7,139 bases of DNA. It comes from Candidatus Sodaliphilus limicaballi. Its GTDB lineage: Bacteria; Bacteroidota; Bacteroidia; Bacteroidales; Muribaculaceae. Location of the stretch: contig JAGHSP010000404.1 of NCBI GenBank assembly GCA_018065815.1, positions 1 through 7,139 of the forward strand, in the 5' to 3' direction. The notes under the pieces were generated by a model. That model was not told where the DNA came from, ran no database searches, and worked only from the letters and a program-made list of their open reading frames with translations. Positions 1 through 6,167 of the stretch are shown in pieces; the stretch's first letter is position 1, and each line of letters opens with the position of its first letter. The position numbers and the translations under genes are program-made.

Positions 1-1
1 C

Positions 2-1744
2 GCTAACGGTGTGCCTTTCACACTGCATCGCAACAATGCATCTAACGACTTCACCAACATTCAGTTCGACCTTATCTTCCCCGTTGATGAGAACGGAAAG
101 GGAATTCGTCCCATTGAGATTGACGGGGTTTATGATTGGGCAGGGCAGGATATAACTATGGTAAGCAAACCACAAATACCAGCAGTTATTTTCAAAAACA
201 ATTTTGACAATGCAGATTTCTATCCAGTTCACCGTGTAGTAGGCGTTAACGTGACTAAGACTGCTCAGGAACCAAACCCCATTCAGTTCTACACACTGAA
301 TATCGCTGCCGACGAAGGCATGCTTCCCGGCGACTATCCTCTCAAGATCCAACATCTCAAGTACACATCGTCTGACGACAACTCCTATACCACTGAAGGC
401 GAACAGGTAGTTTGCATAATTCACATTGATGCTGCAGGCTCAGAGCCCGAAGCAGACACTACCGACATCTCGTCAATGACTTACGCTCTGTATTGCAATG
501 ACGTCAAGACCCGTCCGGGCCAGCAAGTAGAAATGAAACTCAACATGAAGAACGCTACTCCCGTCTGCTTGTGGCAAGCCGACCTGGTTTTACCCGAAGG
601 CTTTAGCGTAGCTACCGACGAGTCAGGCGAGCTGTCAATCAACATTTCGGGTAGCCGCACTTCACAGAGTAAGCACAACATTGCTGCAAACACCTTGAAA
701 GACGGCAGCATACGCATCCTGTGTTCATCTACAACAAACAAGGAATTCCTTGACAATGATGGCGAAGTAGCAACAATAATCTTAAATGTTCCCAATGACA
801 TTGCCGATGGCGAATACTCATTAATGATTCGCTCACAGCTCATGGTTGAGAACAACGCAACAGCAACTAGCTACCAAGTAGAAAGTGTATCATCAAAGAT
901 TATCGTCAAAGATTTCACCATCGGTGATGTCAACAACGATGATGAAATCAACGGCATTGACCTTGTTTACATCTCTAACATTATCCTTGAGAACCCTGTA
1001 GAGGGAGCAATCGCAAAAGCCGCCGACATAAACAACGACGGTGTAGTCAACGGCACTGATTATGTACTTGAGGTTAACAAAATTCTGGAACGCCCCACAG
1101 CGCAGAATTCTGCATCAAAAAAGATCGCTCCAGCCGAAGACGCAACAACTAGCTATGCTATTTACTCAAACGATGTCACTACCGACGCCAACAGCATGTT
1201 TGTCATTCCCGTCAGCGTATTGAATGACAATCTTTTCACACTGTGGCAGGCCGACTTTGAATTGCCCGAGGGCTTTAGTTTCGCAGTTGATGACGATAAT
1301 GAAGCTTTAGTTGAGATTACTGGCAACAGAACCACCTATAAGAACCACAGTATCTCAACAAATTTACTGCAAAGCGGTGACTTAAGGGTTCTGTGTGCTT
1401 CTACCACTAACAAAGAATTCAAAGATAACGACGGAGAAGTAGCAACAATCAGCATTAACGTAGGCGACAATGTTGCATCTGGCGATTATATTATCAAGAT
1501 AAAGAAAGGTCTCGTAGTTGAAGCTAATGGTACTGGACACAATACTGCAGACTCTGAAATCACAGTTACCGTTTACAACACATCTACCGTCATCAATGAC
1601 ATCACCGTGAACAACGGCAAGGTTAATGTATTCAACACATTCGGTCAGCTCGTCAAGAGCAACGTTGATGCTGCTACAGCAACCGAAGGACTATCTAAAG
1701 GTATCTATATCGTAGGTAACAAGAAAGTTGCTGTAAGAGAATAA
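2..1744 (+). CDS. Secreted multi-module protein: cohesin-like domains, dockerin, C-terminal sorting tail (5'-truncated)
   Basis: The reading frame is open to the window edge, so the N-terminus and any signal peptide lie outside. In residues counted from the GTG at 11, about 1-140 form a beta-rich cohesin-like module. Residues 158-283 and 382-506 are two clearly homologous cohesin-like repeats, sharing LWQAD, LPEGFS and a TTNKEF...DNDGEVATI block. Between them, residues 304-362 form a type I dockerin with two Ca-binding loops (GDVNNDDEINGID and ADINNDGVVNGTD). The last 50 or so residues (FGQLVKS, then KGIYIVGNKK) resemble the C-terminal sorting tails of Bacteroidota secreted proteins. The role is probably surface or extracellular scaffolding or adhesion; no catalytic domain is visible. 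Base composition is more AT-rich than in the genes downstream. A terminator follows 27 nt after the stop. Coding status and dockerin are well supported. The cohesin label is a fold-level judgement, and the substrate or partner is unknown. Confidence 0.88.
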   Translation, partial: ANGVPFTLHRNNASNDFTNIQFDLIFPVDENGKGIRPIEIDGVYDWAGQDITMVSKPQIPAVIFKNNFDNADFYPVHRVVGVNVTKTAQEPNPIQFYTLNIAADEGMLPGDYPLKIQHLKYTSSDDNSYTTEGEQVVCIIHIDAAGSEPEADTTDISSMTYALYCNDVKTRPGQQVEMKLNMKNATPVCLWQADLVLPEGFSVATDESGELSINISGSRTSQSKHNIAANTLKDGSIRILCSSTTNKEFLDNDGEVATIILNVPNDIADGEYSLMIRSQLMVENNATATSYQVESVSSKIIVKDFTIGDVNNDDEINGIDLVYISNIILENPVEGAIAKAADINNDGVVNGTDYVLEVNKILERPTAQNSASKKIAPAEDATTSYAIYSNDVTTDANSMFVIPVSVLNDNLFTLWQADFELPEGFSFAVDDDNEALVEITGNRTTYKNHSISTNLLQSGDLRVLCASTTNKEFKDNDGEVATISINVGDNVASGDYIIKIKKGLVVEANGTGHNTADSEITVTVYNTSTVINDITVNNGKVNVFNTFGQLVKSNVDAATATEGLSKGIYIVGNKKVAVRE

Positions 1745-1770
1745 AATTCATTAGGTAATCTTCATAATTG

Positions 1771-1803
1771 GATGTGTCGCATAGCTGCGGCACATCTTTT
1801 TTT
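1771..1803 (+). terminator. Rho-independent terminator after the dockerin gene
   Basis: Arms 1771-1780 and 1787-1796 pair over 10 bp (GATGTGTCGC with GCGGCACATC, one G-U pair). The loop is the 6-nt ATAGCT, and seven T residues follow (1797-1803). It lies 27 nt after the stop codon of the secreted-protein gene and ahead of the next promoter, so it separates the two transcription units. Confidence 0.9.
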
Positions 1804-1894
1804 GTGTGAAATTGCGAACAAGAACAATACACCCTAACAAGGGAAAATTAATACAATTTATGTGAATGTAGAGCAAGAATAGGAAATTTATTGC

Positions 1895-1902
1895 TATTTT
1901 TG
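1895..1902 (+). promoter_or_regulatory. Bacteroidota -7 promoter element for the TPR-pgeF operon
   Basis: TATTTTTG matches the TAnnTTTG consensus of the Bacteroidota primary sigma factor. Transcription would start a few bases downstream, leaving an AT-rich leader of about 20 nt before the ATG at 1926. No TTTG is present at the expected -33 spacing, so only the -7 half is supported. The leader has no Shine-Dalgarno sequence, as is usual in this phylum. Confidence 0.6.
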
Positions 1903-1925
1903 CAGTGTTATTAAACAACGAAACA

Positions 1926-2855
1926 ATGAAACGATTCACCATCGTCCTTGCCATTGCACTCATGTTCACCGCATTAAACTCCCAGGTGATCACACAGATG
2001 GCCAAGGACAACATGAAGATTGAAAAGGGCGAGCGTCCCGGCAGCGATGACGACCGCTTGTCGCGACGACCCATGGAGGTGCAGCTTGACTCTAGCGCCG
2101 TTTACTACAAGCTCATTGACTCGGCGCAGATGCGCATCAAGGAGCAGGACTGGGCACTCGCCGAGGACTACATCAGGCGTGCTATCGCCACCGAGCCGCA
2201 GAACAACACCAACTCGATGCTGCTCTCTAACCTCGCAACGCTGCAACGCTACCAGAGCAAGCTCAACGAGGCTGTGAAGAACTACACCCTCGCGCTCGAT
2301 ATGACCCCTAACGCCGTCACCCTGCTGCTCAACCGTGCGGCTGTGCACTTGCAACGGGGCGACATGGACGCTGCCGTCGCCGATTTCACGCGAGTGAGAG
2401 AACTCGATGAGACCGAGGCCGAGTCTCGATACACGCTGGGTATGCTCGCCCTTGACCGCGGCGACTACGACGAGGCCGAGAAACTCTTCAACGAAATAAG
2501 GAAGGCCAACCCCAAGTCGGTCCTTGCATTTGAAGGACTGGGCATGATGTACAAGGAGCAAGGCGACTACGCCAAGGCAACCGCACACTTGAGCGAGGCA
2601 ATAAAGCAAGACCCCAACCCCACCCTGCTGGGCAACCGCGCCGACTGCTACCTAGTGCTCAAGCAACTCAACAATGCCGCTGCCGACATACAGGAGGCCC
2701 TGGAGAAGACCCCCGACGATGGATTCCTGTACCTGCTGCGCGCCAAGCTCAACAAAATGCGATTCAACTTCGGCGACATGCAGCGCGACATCAACCTTGC
2801 CATAAAGCACGGCGTGGACGAAGAGACAGCCAAGCAAATAGAAAACTTAAAATAA
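1926..2855 (+). CDS. Secreted tetratricopeptide-repeat protein
   Basis: This 309-residue protein has an N-terminal signal peptide (residues 1-20, MKRF followed by a hydrophobic core and ALNSQ). There is no lipobox cysteine, so a periplasmic location is more likely than a lipoprotein. A polar linker (about 21-55, rich in K, D and R) leads into roughly seven TPR units from about residue 57 to 297. Typical signatures are A-V-x-x-Y at 116-120, GDYDEAEKLF at 179-188 and GDYAKATAHL at 213-222. TPR arrays are protein-protein interaction scaffolds, and no enzymatic domain is seen. ATG 1926 is preferred over the in-frame GTG at 1905: the GTG would add seven residues ahead of the signal peptide and lies almost at the predicted transcription start. 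pgeF begins 7 nt after the stop, so the two genes are probably co-transcribed. The partner is unknown. Confidence 0.92.
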   Translation: MKRFTIVLAIALMFTALNSQVITQMAKDNMKIEKGERPGSDDDRLSRRPMEVQLDSSAVYYKLIDSAQMRIKEQDWALAEDYIRRAIATEPQNNTNSMLLSNLATLQRYQSKLNEAVKNYTLALDMTPNAVTLLLNRAAVHLQRGDMDAAVADFTRVRELDETEAESRYTLGMLALDRGDYDEAEKLFNEIRKANPKSVLAFEGLGMMYKEQGDYAKATAHLSEAIKQDPNPTLLGNRADCYLVLKQLNNAAADIQEALEKTPDDGFLYLLRAKLNKMRFNFGDMQRDINLAIKHGVDEETAKQIENLK

Positions 2856-2862
2856 ACCTGCT

Positions 2863-3639
2863 ATGATACAACCCATCGACCTTTGCCCCGGCGTGCTGGC
2901 ATTCACCACACAACGCGGTAATGTGAATACCCGCAACAAGTACAGCGAGTTTAACGTGTGCAACTACACTGGCGACGATGCTCTGCACGTGCTCGACAGC
3001 CGCATGATGCTGTGCATGCAATTAGGCATCGACATGGACAGCCTCATCATGCCGCACCAAACTCACTCTTGCCGCGTGGCAGTGATCGACAATAGATATA
3101 TGAGCTTGGACATTGACAAGCAAGAGAACGTTCTTGATGGTGTCGATGCTCTGGTCACACGACTCGACAACGTGTGCATAGGCGTCAACACTGCCGACTG
3201 CGTTCCGTTGCTGCTAGCCGACCCCGAGGCACGAGTCGTTGCCGCAGTGCATGCCGGATGGCGAGGCACAGTGGCAGGCATTGCAGCACGTGCCATCGAC
3301 ACCATGGTCAAGCAAGGCGCACGGCCAGGTAACATCATCGCAGCCATGGGACCCGCGATTTGCCAGGCATGCTTCGAGGTGGGCGACGAAGTGGTGGAGC
3401 AATTTGAAAAGGCTGGCTTTGAGATGGATAGCATCTTGACACGCGATGCACGCACACTTAAAGCGCACCTTGATCTTTTAGGCGCTAATAGACAGATTCT
3501 CAAGAAGTCAGGCTTAAAAGAAAACCACATATTCACGCCTTGCAAATGCTCTCGCTGCAACCCGGCCTCATACTTCAGCGCACGAGCACTGGGCATCAAC
3601 TCGGGACGCACTTTCACGGGAATTATGCTGAAAAAATAA
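2863..3639 (+). CDS. pgeF: Peptidoglycan editing factor PgeF (laccase-domain / YfiH family)
   Basis: The 258-residue length is normal for the multi-copper polyphenol-oxidase (laccase-like, YfiH/YlmD) family, now named PgeF. Family members are cytoplasmic enzymes that remove or prevent misincorporated amino acids (L-Ser for L-Ala) in UDP-MurNAc peptide precursors; some show purine-nucleoside activity. Visible metal-site motifs are the PHQTHS stretch with His68, NTADC with Cys113 and VHAGWRG with His130. They are followed by the GPAI...CFEVGDEVV block (163-178) and the C-terminal CSRCNPASYFSARALGINSG segment typical of Bacteroidota members. The N-terminal GG-S loop of the family is degenerate here (TTQRGNVNTR). 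The gene starts 7 nt after the TPR gene, and the pairing suggests an envelope-related operon. Identity is secure; the physiological substrate is taken from other family members. Confidence 0.95.
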   Translation: MIQPIDLCPGVLAFTTQRGNVNTRNKYSEFNVCNYTGDDALHVLDSRMMLCMQLGIDMDSLIMPHQTHSCRVAVIDNRYMSLDIDKQENVLDGVDALVTRLDNVCIGVNTADCVPLLLADPEARVVAAVHAGWRGTVAGIAARAIDTMVKQGARPGNIIAAMGPAICQACFEVGDEVVEQFEKAGFEMDSILTRDARTLKAHLDLLGANRQILKKSGLKENHIFTPCKCSRCNPASYFSARALGINSGRTFTGIMLKK

Positions 3640-3692
3640 TTCTCCCTGACTATTAACACGTTGGCAATTTCACGCAAAAAATAGTACTGAAA

Positions 3693-3727
3693 TAATTTTG
3701 CCGTGTGAAAAATCTTGCTTAATTTTG
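3693..3727 (+). promoter_or_regulatory. Tandem promoter elements upstream of the HU/SPOR gene
   Basis: Two identical -7-type octamers, TAATTTTG, lie at 3693-3700 and 3720-3727. The second has a perfect TTTG -33 box at 3697-3700, exactly 19 nt upstream, which is the last half of the first octamer. The downstream promoter would start transcription at or within a few bases of the ATG (3732). The upstream one would leave a leader of about 26 nt but has only a partial -33 match (TTTC at 3668-3671). Either or both may be used. No Shine-Dalgarno sequence is visible. Confidence 0.65.
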
Positions 3728-3731
3728 TGTG

Positions 3732-4718
3732 ATGTTTTCACTAATCGAGCACATAGAATATCTCATGATGAGCAACGACTGCGTTGTGATTCCCGGATGG
3801 GGAGCACTCATTGCGCAGTATAGCGACTCGTTCTACAACAGCGAGGCGGGCATCATCAACAAGCCGCAGCGCAAGGTGGGATTTAATGCGTCAGTCAACC
3901 ACAACGATGGTTTGCTGGCACAGTCTATCGTGCGCCGTGAAGGCATCACCTACGACGAGGCCGTGCGTTTCATTGCCGACAGCGTCACGACCTTCAAGCA
4001 GCAGCTCAACGAGGGCAACGAAGTGTCCCTGGGACGACTCGGTTTCTTCCACGTGAACGATGGTCTCATCGACTTCATCCCCTTCTATCACGAGAGATGC
4101 AACGACGAGTACTTCGGCTTGCGCAGCATCAATTTCAAGACACTTGACCAGATACGTCAAGAGCAGCAAGTGCAACAGGTCATTACCGAGGTCGTTCAGC
4201 CAGCCGCCCCCGCAGCACGCCGTCGTGGCCGCAGCGTGGCACTGCGCACACTCCAGATCGCAGCATCTATTCTGCTCTTGCTTGCACTGGTGCCTGTGCT
4301 CACCACTCCCATCGTGAGCACCCTCAGCAACCAGCAAGCCAGCTTGGTGCTGCCCAGCGTGAAGATGCCCGAGAAAGCGGCATTCAACTGGGACACAACC
4401 CGAGTGGAACTTGCAGTCGCCCTGCCACAAGAGACCACAACGCAGGCAGTAGCGCAGGAGCAAGAGCCCGAAACCGAGCCCAACTTTGAGGCAGCTAGCG
4501 GAAGCGGCAAGTATTACCTCATCATCTCATCGTTGAGCAACGAGAAGCAAGTCAAGGAATACTTGGGATCGCATCTCGACATGGAGGGCAAGATGAAAGT
4601 CCTCAAGCGCGGCAAGAAATACTGCATCTACGTGGCTCGCGACAACAACCCCACCAACCTCTACAAGGTAAAGCACACCCTCCCCGAGCGTTACCACGAC
4701 GCCTGGGTGTGTGACTAA
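3732..4718 (+). CDS. HU-CCDC81-like / transmembrane / SPOR domain protein
   Basis: The protein has 328 residues. Residues 1 to about 135 match the Bacteroidota HU-CCDC81-type module: an N-terminal IEHIEYL helix, the NDCVVIPGWGALIAQ segment, an NDGLLAQSI segment and the V-S-L-G-R-LG-F turn near residue 100. This is an HU/IHF-fold relative. A basic stretch ARRRGR (about 162-167) precedes one transmembrane helix (about 172-196). An acidic, Q/P/E-rich linker (about 230-258) follows. A C-terminal SPOR domain (about 260-328, KYYLIISSLSNEKQVKEYL to YHDAWVCD) would sit in the periplasm; SPOR domains bind denuded glycan strands, often at division sites. Positive-inside topology fits a cytoplasmic HU domain. 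The adjacent in-frame GTG (3729) adds only one residue. Start at 3732 keeps the first HU helix, which the in-frame ATGs near 3768 would lose. DNA binding by this HU variant is not established, and its ligand may be protein. Confidence 0.9.
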   Translation: MFSLIEHIEYLMMSNDCVVIPGWGALIAQYSDSFYNSEAGIINKPQRKVGFNASVNHNDGLLAQSIVRREGITYDEAVRFIADSVTTFKQQLNEGNEVSLGRLGFFHVNDGLIDFIPFYHERCNDEYFGLRSINFKTLDQIRQEQQVQQVITEVVQPAAPAARRRGRSVALRTLQIAASILLLLALVPVLTTPIVSTLSNQQASLVLPSVKMPEKAAFNWDTTRVELAVALPQETTTQAVAQEQEPETEPNFEAASGSGKYYLIISSLSNEKQVKEYLGSHLDMEGKMKVLKRGKKYCIYVARDNNPTNLYKVKHTLPERYHDAWVCD

Positions 4719-4948
4719 ATCCACTACAATCCATCAAGCAGTCTATCCACGTCTAGCACCAGCTTGACGCAACGCGTTTTCATTGAAAAATTCTAGATTT
4801 TACGTCCCCCTTTTTGCAACTATACACCAATGAGGTGACTATTTACTAATGGAACTCCCCGCGAGGATCTCACTGATTACACTGATTTTTTATAATTGAA
4901 AATAACAACGAGAGGCAGAAAGCCGACACGCACAAAGCTTGCTCCTTG
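4719..4948. other. Convergent intergenic region
   Basis: The 230 nt between the 3' ends of the HU/SPOR gene (+) and the PH-like membrane gene (-) contain no credible gene. They hold repeat copy 1 (about 4818-4903). No convincing intrinsic terminator was found on either strand; the best candidate hairpin (4750-4769) is weak. Confidence 0.6.
4818..4903. repeat. Dispersed intergenic repeat, copy 1
   Basis: The core at 4857-4888 matches 7087-7118 at 29 of 32 positions, in the same orientation. A left block, AACTATACACCAATG (4818-4832), matches 7056-7070 at 14 of 15 positions, and a short right block (TGAAA) also recurs. The core carries two tandem 9-bp units, CACTGATTA and CACTGATTT. This copy also contains a second degenerate left block at 4838-4851 (period 19). 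It lies just beyond the 3' end of the minus-strand operon. Confidence 0.8.
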
Positions 4949-5419
4949 TTACACAGAGGTGTTGAGGTATAGGCGCTTGAATGTTTCTTTCTGCTCGGGT
5001 GTGAGTGGAGGGAGCATCACGAAGTTGACGGGGCCATTGAGGTTGAGCACTGTTGCGCTCTGGGTGAGTTGCACGCGGGTGATTTCGCGCCATGCTATGT
5101 AGTGGTCGTTCATGCGTGGATGGGCAAAGGCCATGTGGATGCCTTGCTCGCTGAGCGACACGGTTTTCTCCATCACCGACCACCGCGCCTGCGGCGAGAA
5201 AGCATAGTTGAAATAGACCAGTGTGAGCAGCATCATCAAGGCCGCGAGATAGAGCACGATAGCCCCCACGCACCACCTCACGTCATAGCACGCCAGCACG
5301 GTGCACATGGCCAGTACAAGCAGCATCCACCAGGCATGGCGGCTTGCCCACTTGCCCAGCGCCACACGCATGTAGCTGCCGGCGTTCACTCGTGCCGGTG
5401 CCTCAATGAGCAAGGTCAT
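4949..5419 (-). CDS. Small membrane protein with YcxB/PH-like C-terminal domain
   Basis: The protein has 156 residues from the ATG at 5419. Two closely spaced hydrophobic helices (about 29-44 and 49-71) form a hairpin. A soluble tail of about 80 residues follows, with alternating beta strands: V-S-L-S-E-Q-G-I, then Y-I-A-W-R-E-I near 107-113, then F-V-M-L-P-P and L-T-P-E-Q-K-E-T-F-K-R-L. This layout (two TM helices, a beta domain with an IxWxxI motif and a terminal helix) is that of YcxB-like proteins with a PH-related fold. The gene is the last of the four-gene operon. The ATG lies 2 nt after the STAS stop codon; alternatively a GTG at 5425 overlaps that stop as GTGA. Either arrangement implies translational coupling. 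Function is unknown; a membrane sensor or anchor for the partner-switching proteins is inference from position only. Confidence 0.82.
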   Translation of the reverse strand: MTLLIEAPARVNAGSYMRVALGKWASRHAWWMLLVLAMCTVLACYDVRWCVGAIVLYLAALMMLLTLVYFNYAFSPQARWSVMEKTVSLSEQGIHMAFAHPRMNDHYIAWREITRVQLTQSATVLNLNGPVNFVMLPPLTPEQKETFKRLYLNTSV

Positions 5420-5421
5420 GG

Positions 5422-5724
5422 TCACTCAAAGTTAAACAGGGCATAGAACCCGGTGATGGTAAACACCTGCTTCACAGCATCGTTCACGCCCTTGATGGTT
5501 ATATCGCCACCCTGTGCGATGGTCTGCTTGCGGAGCATCAGCAGCAACCTGAGCCCAGACGACGAGATGAACTCGAGCTGGGAGCAGTCGAGCACGATGT
5601 GCTTGCTGGCATCGTCCATCATGGGCATCATGTCACGCGAGAAGTCGGACGATGCAGCGGTGTCGAGACGTCCCGAGAGGGTCGCGTAAATGGTGTCGGG
5701 AGTGTTATTTATGTCTAGTTTCAT
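5422..5724 (-). CDS. STAS-domain protein, RsbV/SpoIIAA-like anti-sigma factor antagonist
   Basis: This 100-residue protein is a single STAS domain of usual length. It has an N-terminal strand (TIYATLSGRLD), a buried strand IVLDCSQLEFI (43-53), the SSSGLRLLL signature (54-62) at the start of the helix, and a closing GVNDAVKQVF segment. In RsbV and SpoIIAA the serine right after the motif's first residue is phosphorylated by the cognate kinase; here that is Ser55. The preceding Asp of the classical DSSGL or DSTGL motif is Ser54, a substitution I regard as tolerated. ATG 5724 is chosen because an upstream in-frame TTG (5736) would overlap the preceding gene and add four residues outside the domain. 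The gap to the upstream ATPase gene is 8 nt. It is the likely phosphorylation substrate and antagonist of that ATPase, in the cytoplasm. Confidence 0.93.
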   Translation of the reverse strand: MKLDINNTPDTIYATLSGRLDTAASSDFSRDMMPMMDDASKHIVLDCSQLEFISSSGLRLLLMLRKQTIAQGGDITIKGVNDAVKQVFTITGFYALFNFE

Positions 5725-5732
5725 TCCAAGAA

Positions 5733-6167
5733 TCAAAAATAAAGCGTCAATACATTCATATCGTCCTGCCTGGCATATTCCACCCTGCGAGTGAGTTTGT
5801 TGACAAGCATAATGCCCAACCCGCCTATTGGGCGTTCCTCGACAGGCAGATCGAGGTCAGGTTCCTGGGCCGCGGTGGGGTCAAACGGCATGCCATGGTC
5901 GCTCAGCGTGACCACTAGCCCACTGGCTGTGAAGTCGGCACACAGGTCAACAGGCATCCCCGTGCGGTCGCCATAGGCATAATTCATCACATTCACCACA
6001 ACCTCCTCAATGACAAGGGTAAGGTTAAACAACTCACCGGGAGCAAGCTGTGCCCTCTCCCCTATCTCCTCGACCCACTGCGTCATGAGAGGCAGTTGGG
6101 CGAGGTCATTGACCAGATGCAGTTCGCTGTGATCCATAGCAGCTGCAATAGATTCTTCCATAATCAT
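5733..6167 (-). CDS. RsbW/SpoIIAB-like serine kinase / anti-sigma-type ATPase
   Basis: The protein has 144 residues, the normal size for a stand-alone GHKL (HATPase_c) switch kinase. The N box is LVIEEVVVNVMNYAY (51-65; Glu54, Glu55 and Asn59 are the expected Mg/ATP contacts). The G1 box is SDHGMPFDP (89-97, with Asp90 and Gly92), and the G2 glycine loop is IGGLGIMLV (114-122). There is no dimerisation/phosphoacceptor His domain and no membrane segment, so it is a cytoplasmic partner-switch kinase rather than a two-component sensor. By family analogy it phosphorylates the STAS protein encoded just downstream and sequesters a client when that protein is phosphorylated. Its ATG (6167) overlaps the stop of the Rel-like gene as ATGA, indicating translational coupling. 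The client is not evident: no sigma factor is encoded in the operon. Confidence 0.94.
   Translation of the reverse strand: MIMEESIAAAMDHSELHLVNDLAQLPLMTQWVEEIGERAQLAPGELFNLTLVIEEVVVNVMNYAYGDRTGMPVDLCADFTASGLVVTLSDHGMPFDPTAAQEPDLDLPVEERPIGGLGIMLVNKLTRRVEYARQDDMNVLTLYF

Noticed and set aside
11..13. GTG at 11 as the start of the first gene
   Set aside because: The frame is open to position 2 and the following residues are already mid-domain with no signal peptide, so the gene is truncated by the window edge.
1905..1925. GTG at 1905 as the start of the TPR protein
   Set aside because: It would put seven residues before a good signal peptide and lies almost at the predicted transcription start; ATG 1926 fits better.
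1974..2609. Long open frame on the minus strand opposite the TPR gene
   Set aside because: The plus-strand TPR protein has clear repeats and a signal peptide. The antisense translation is low-complexity-like, rich in V, L, H and G, and shows no recognisable domain, so it is a GC-codon shadow.
3063..3677. Long open frame on the minus strand opposite pgeF
   Set aside because: The plus strand encodes an unmistakable PgeF with all metal-site motifs; the antisense product shows no family features.
3891..4510. Open frames on the minus strand opposite the HU/SPOR gene
   Set aside because: They lie entirely within a well-supported plus-strand gene and have no recognisable motifs.
4750..4780. Hairpin (CGTC-t-AGC / GCT-t-GACG, loop ACCA) with a nearby TTTT as terminator of the HU/SPOR gene
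   Set aside because: The stem is only 4 + 3 bp with an internal mismatch, and the short T-run begins 7 nt after the stem. Too weak to call.
4788..4801. AT-rich near-palindrome around TCTAGA
   Set aside because: The symmetry is interrupted by a mismatch next to the centre and there is no loop or GC stem; such sequences arise readily by chance in AT-rich spacers.
4871..4888. CACTGATTA tandem units as a CRISPR or iteron array
   Set aside because: There are only two 9-bp units with no spacers, and the same pair recurs inside the dispersed repeat at 7101-7118. They are part of that element.
5725..5736. TTG at 5736 as the start of the STAS protein
   Set aside because: It would overlap the ATPase stop codon and add residues outside the STAS domain; ATG 5724 gives a standard 100-residue domain.
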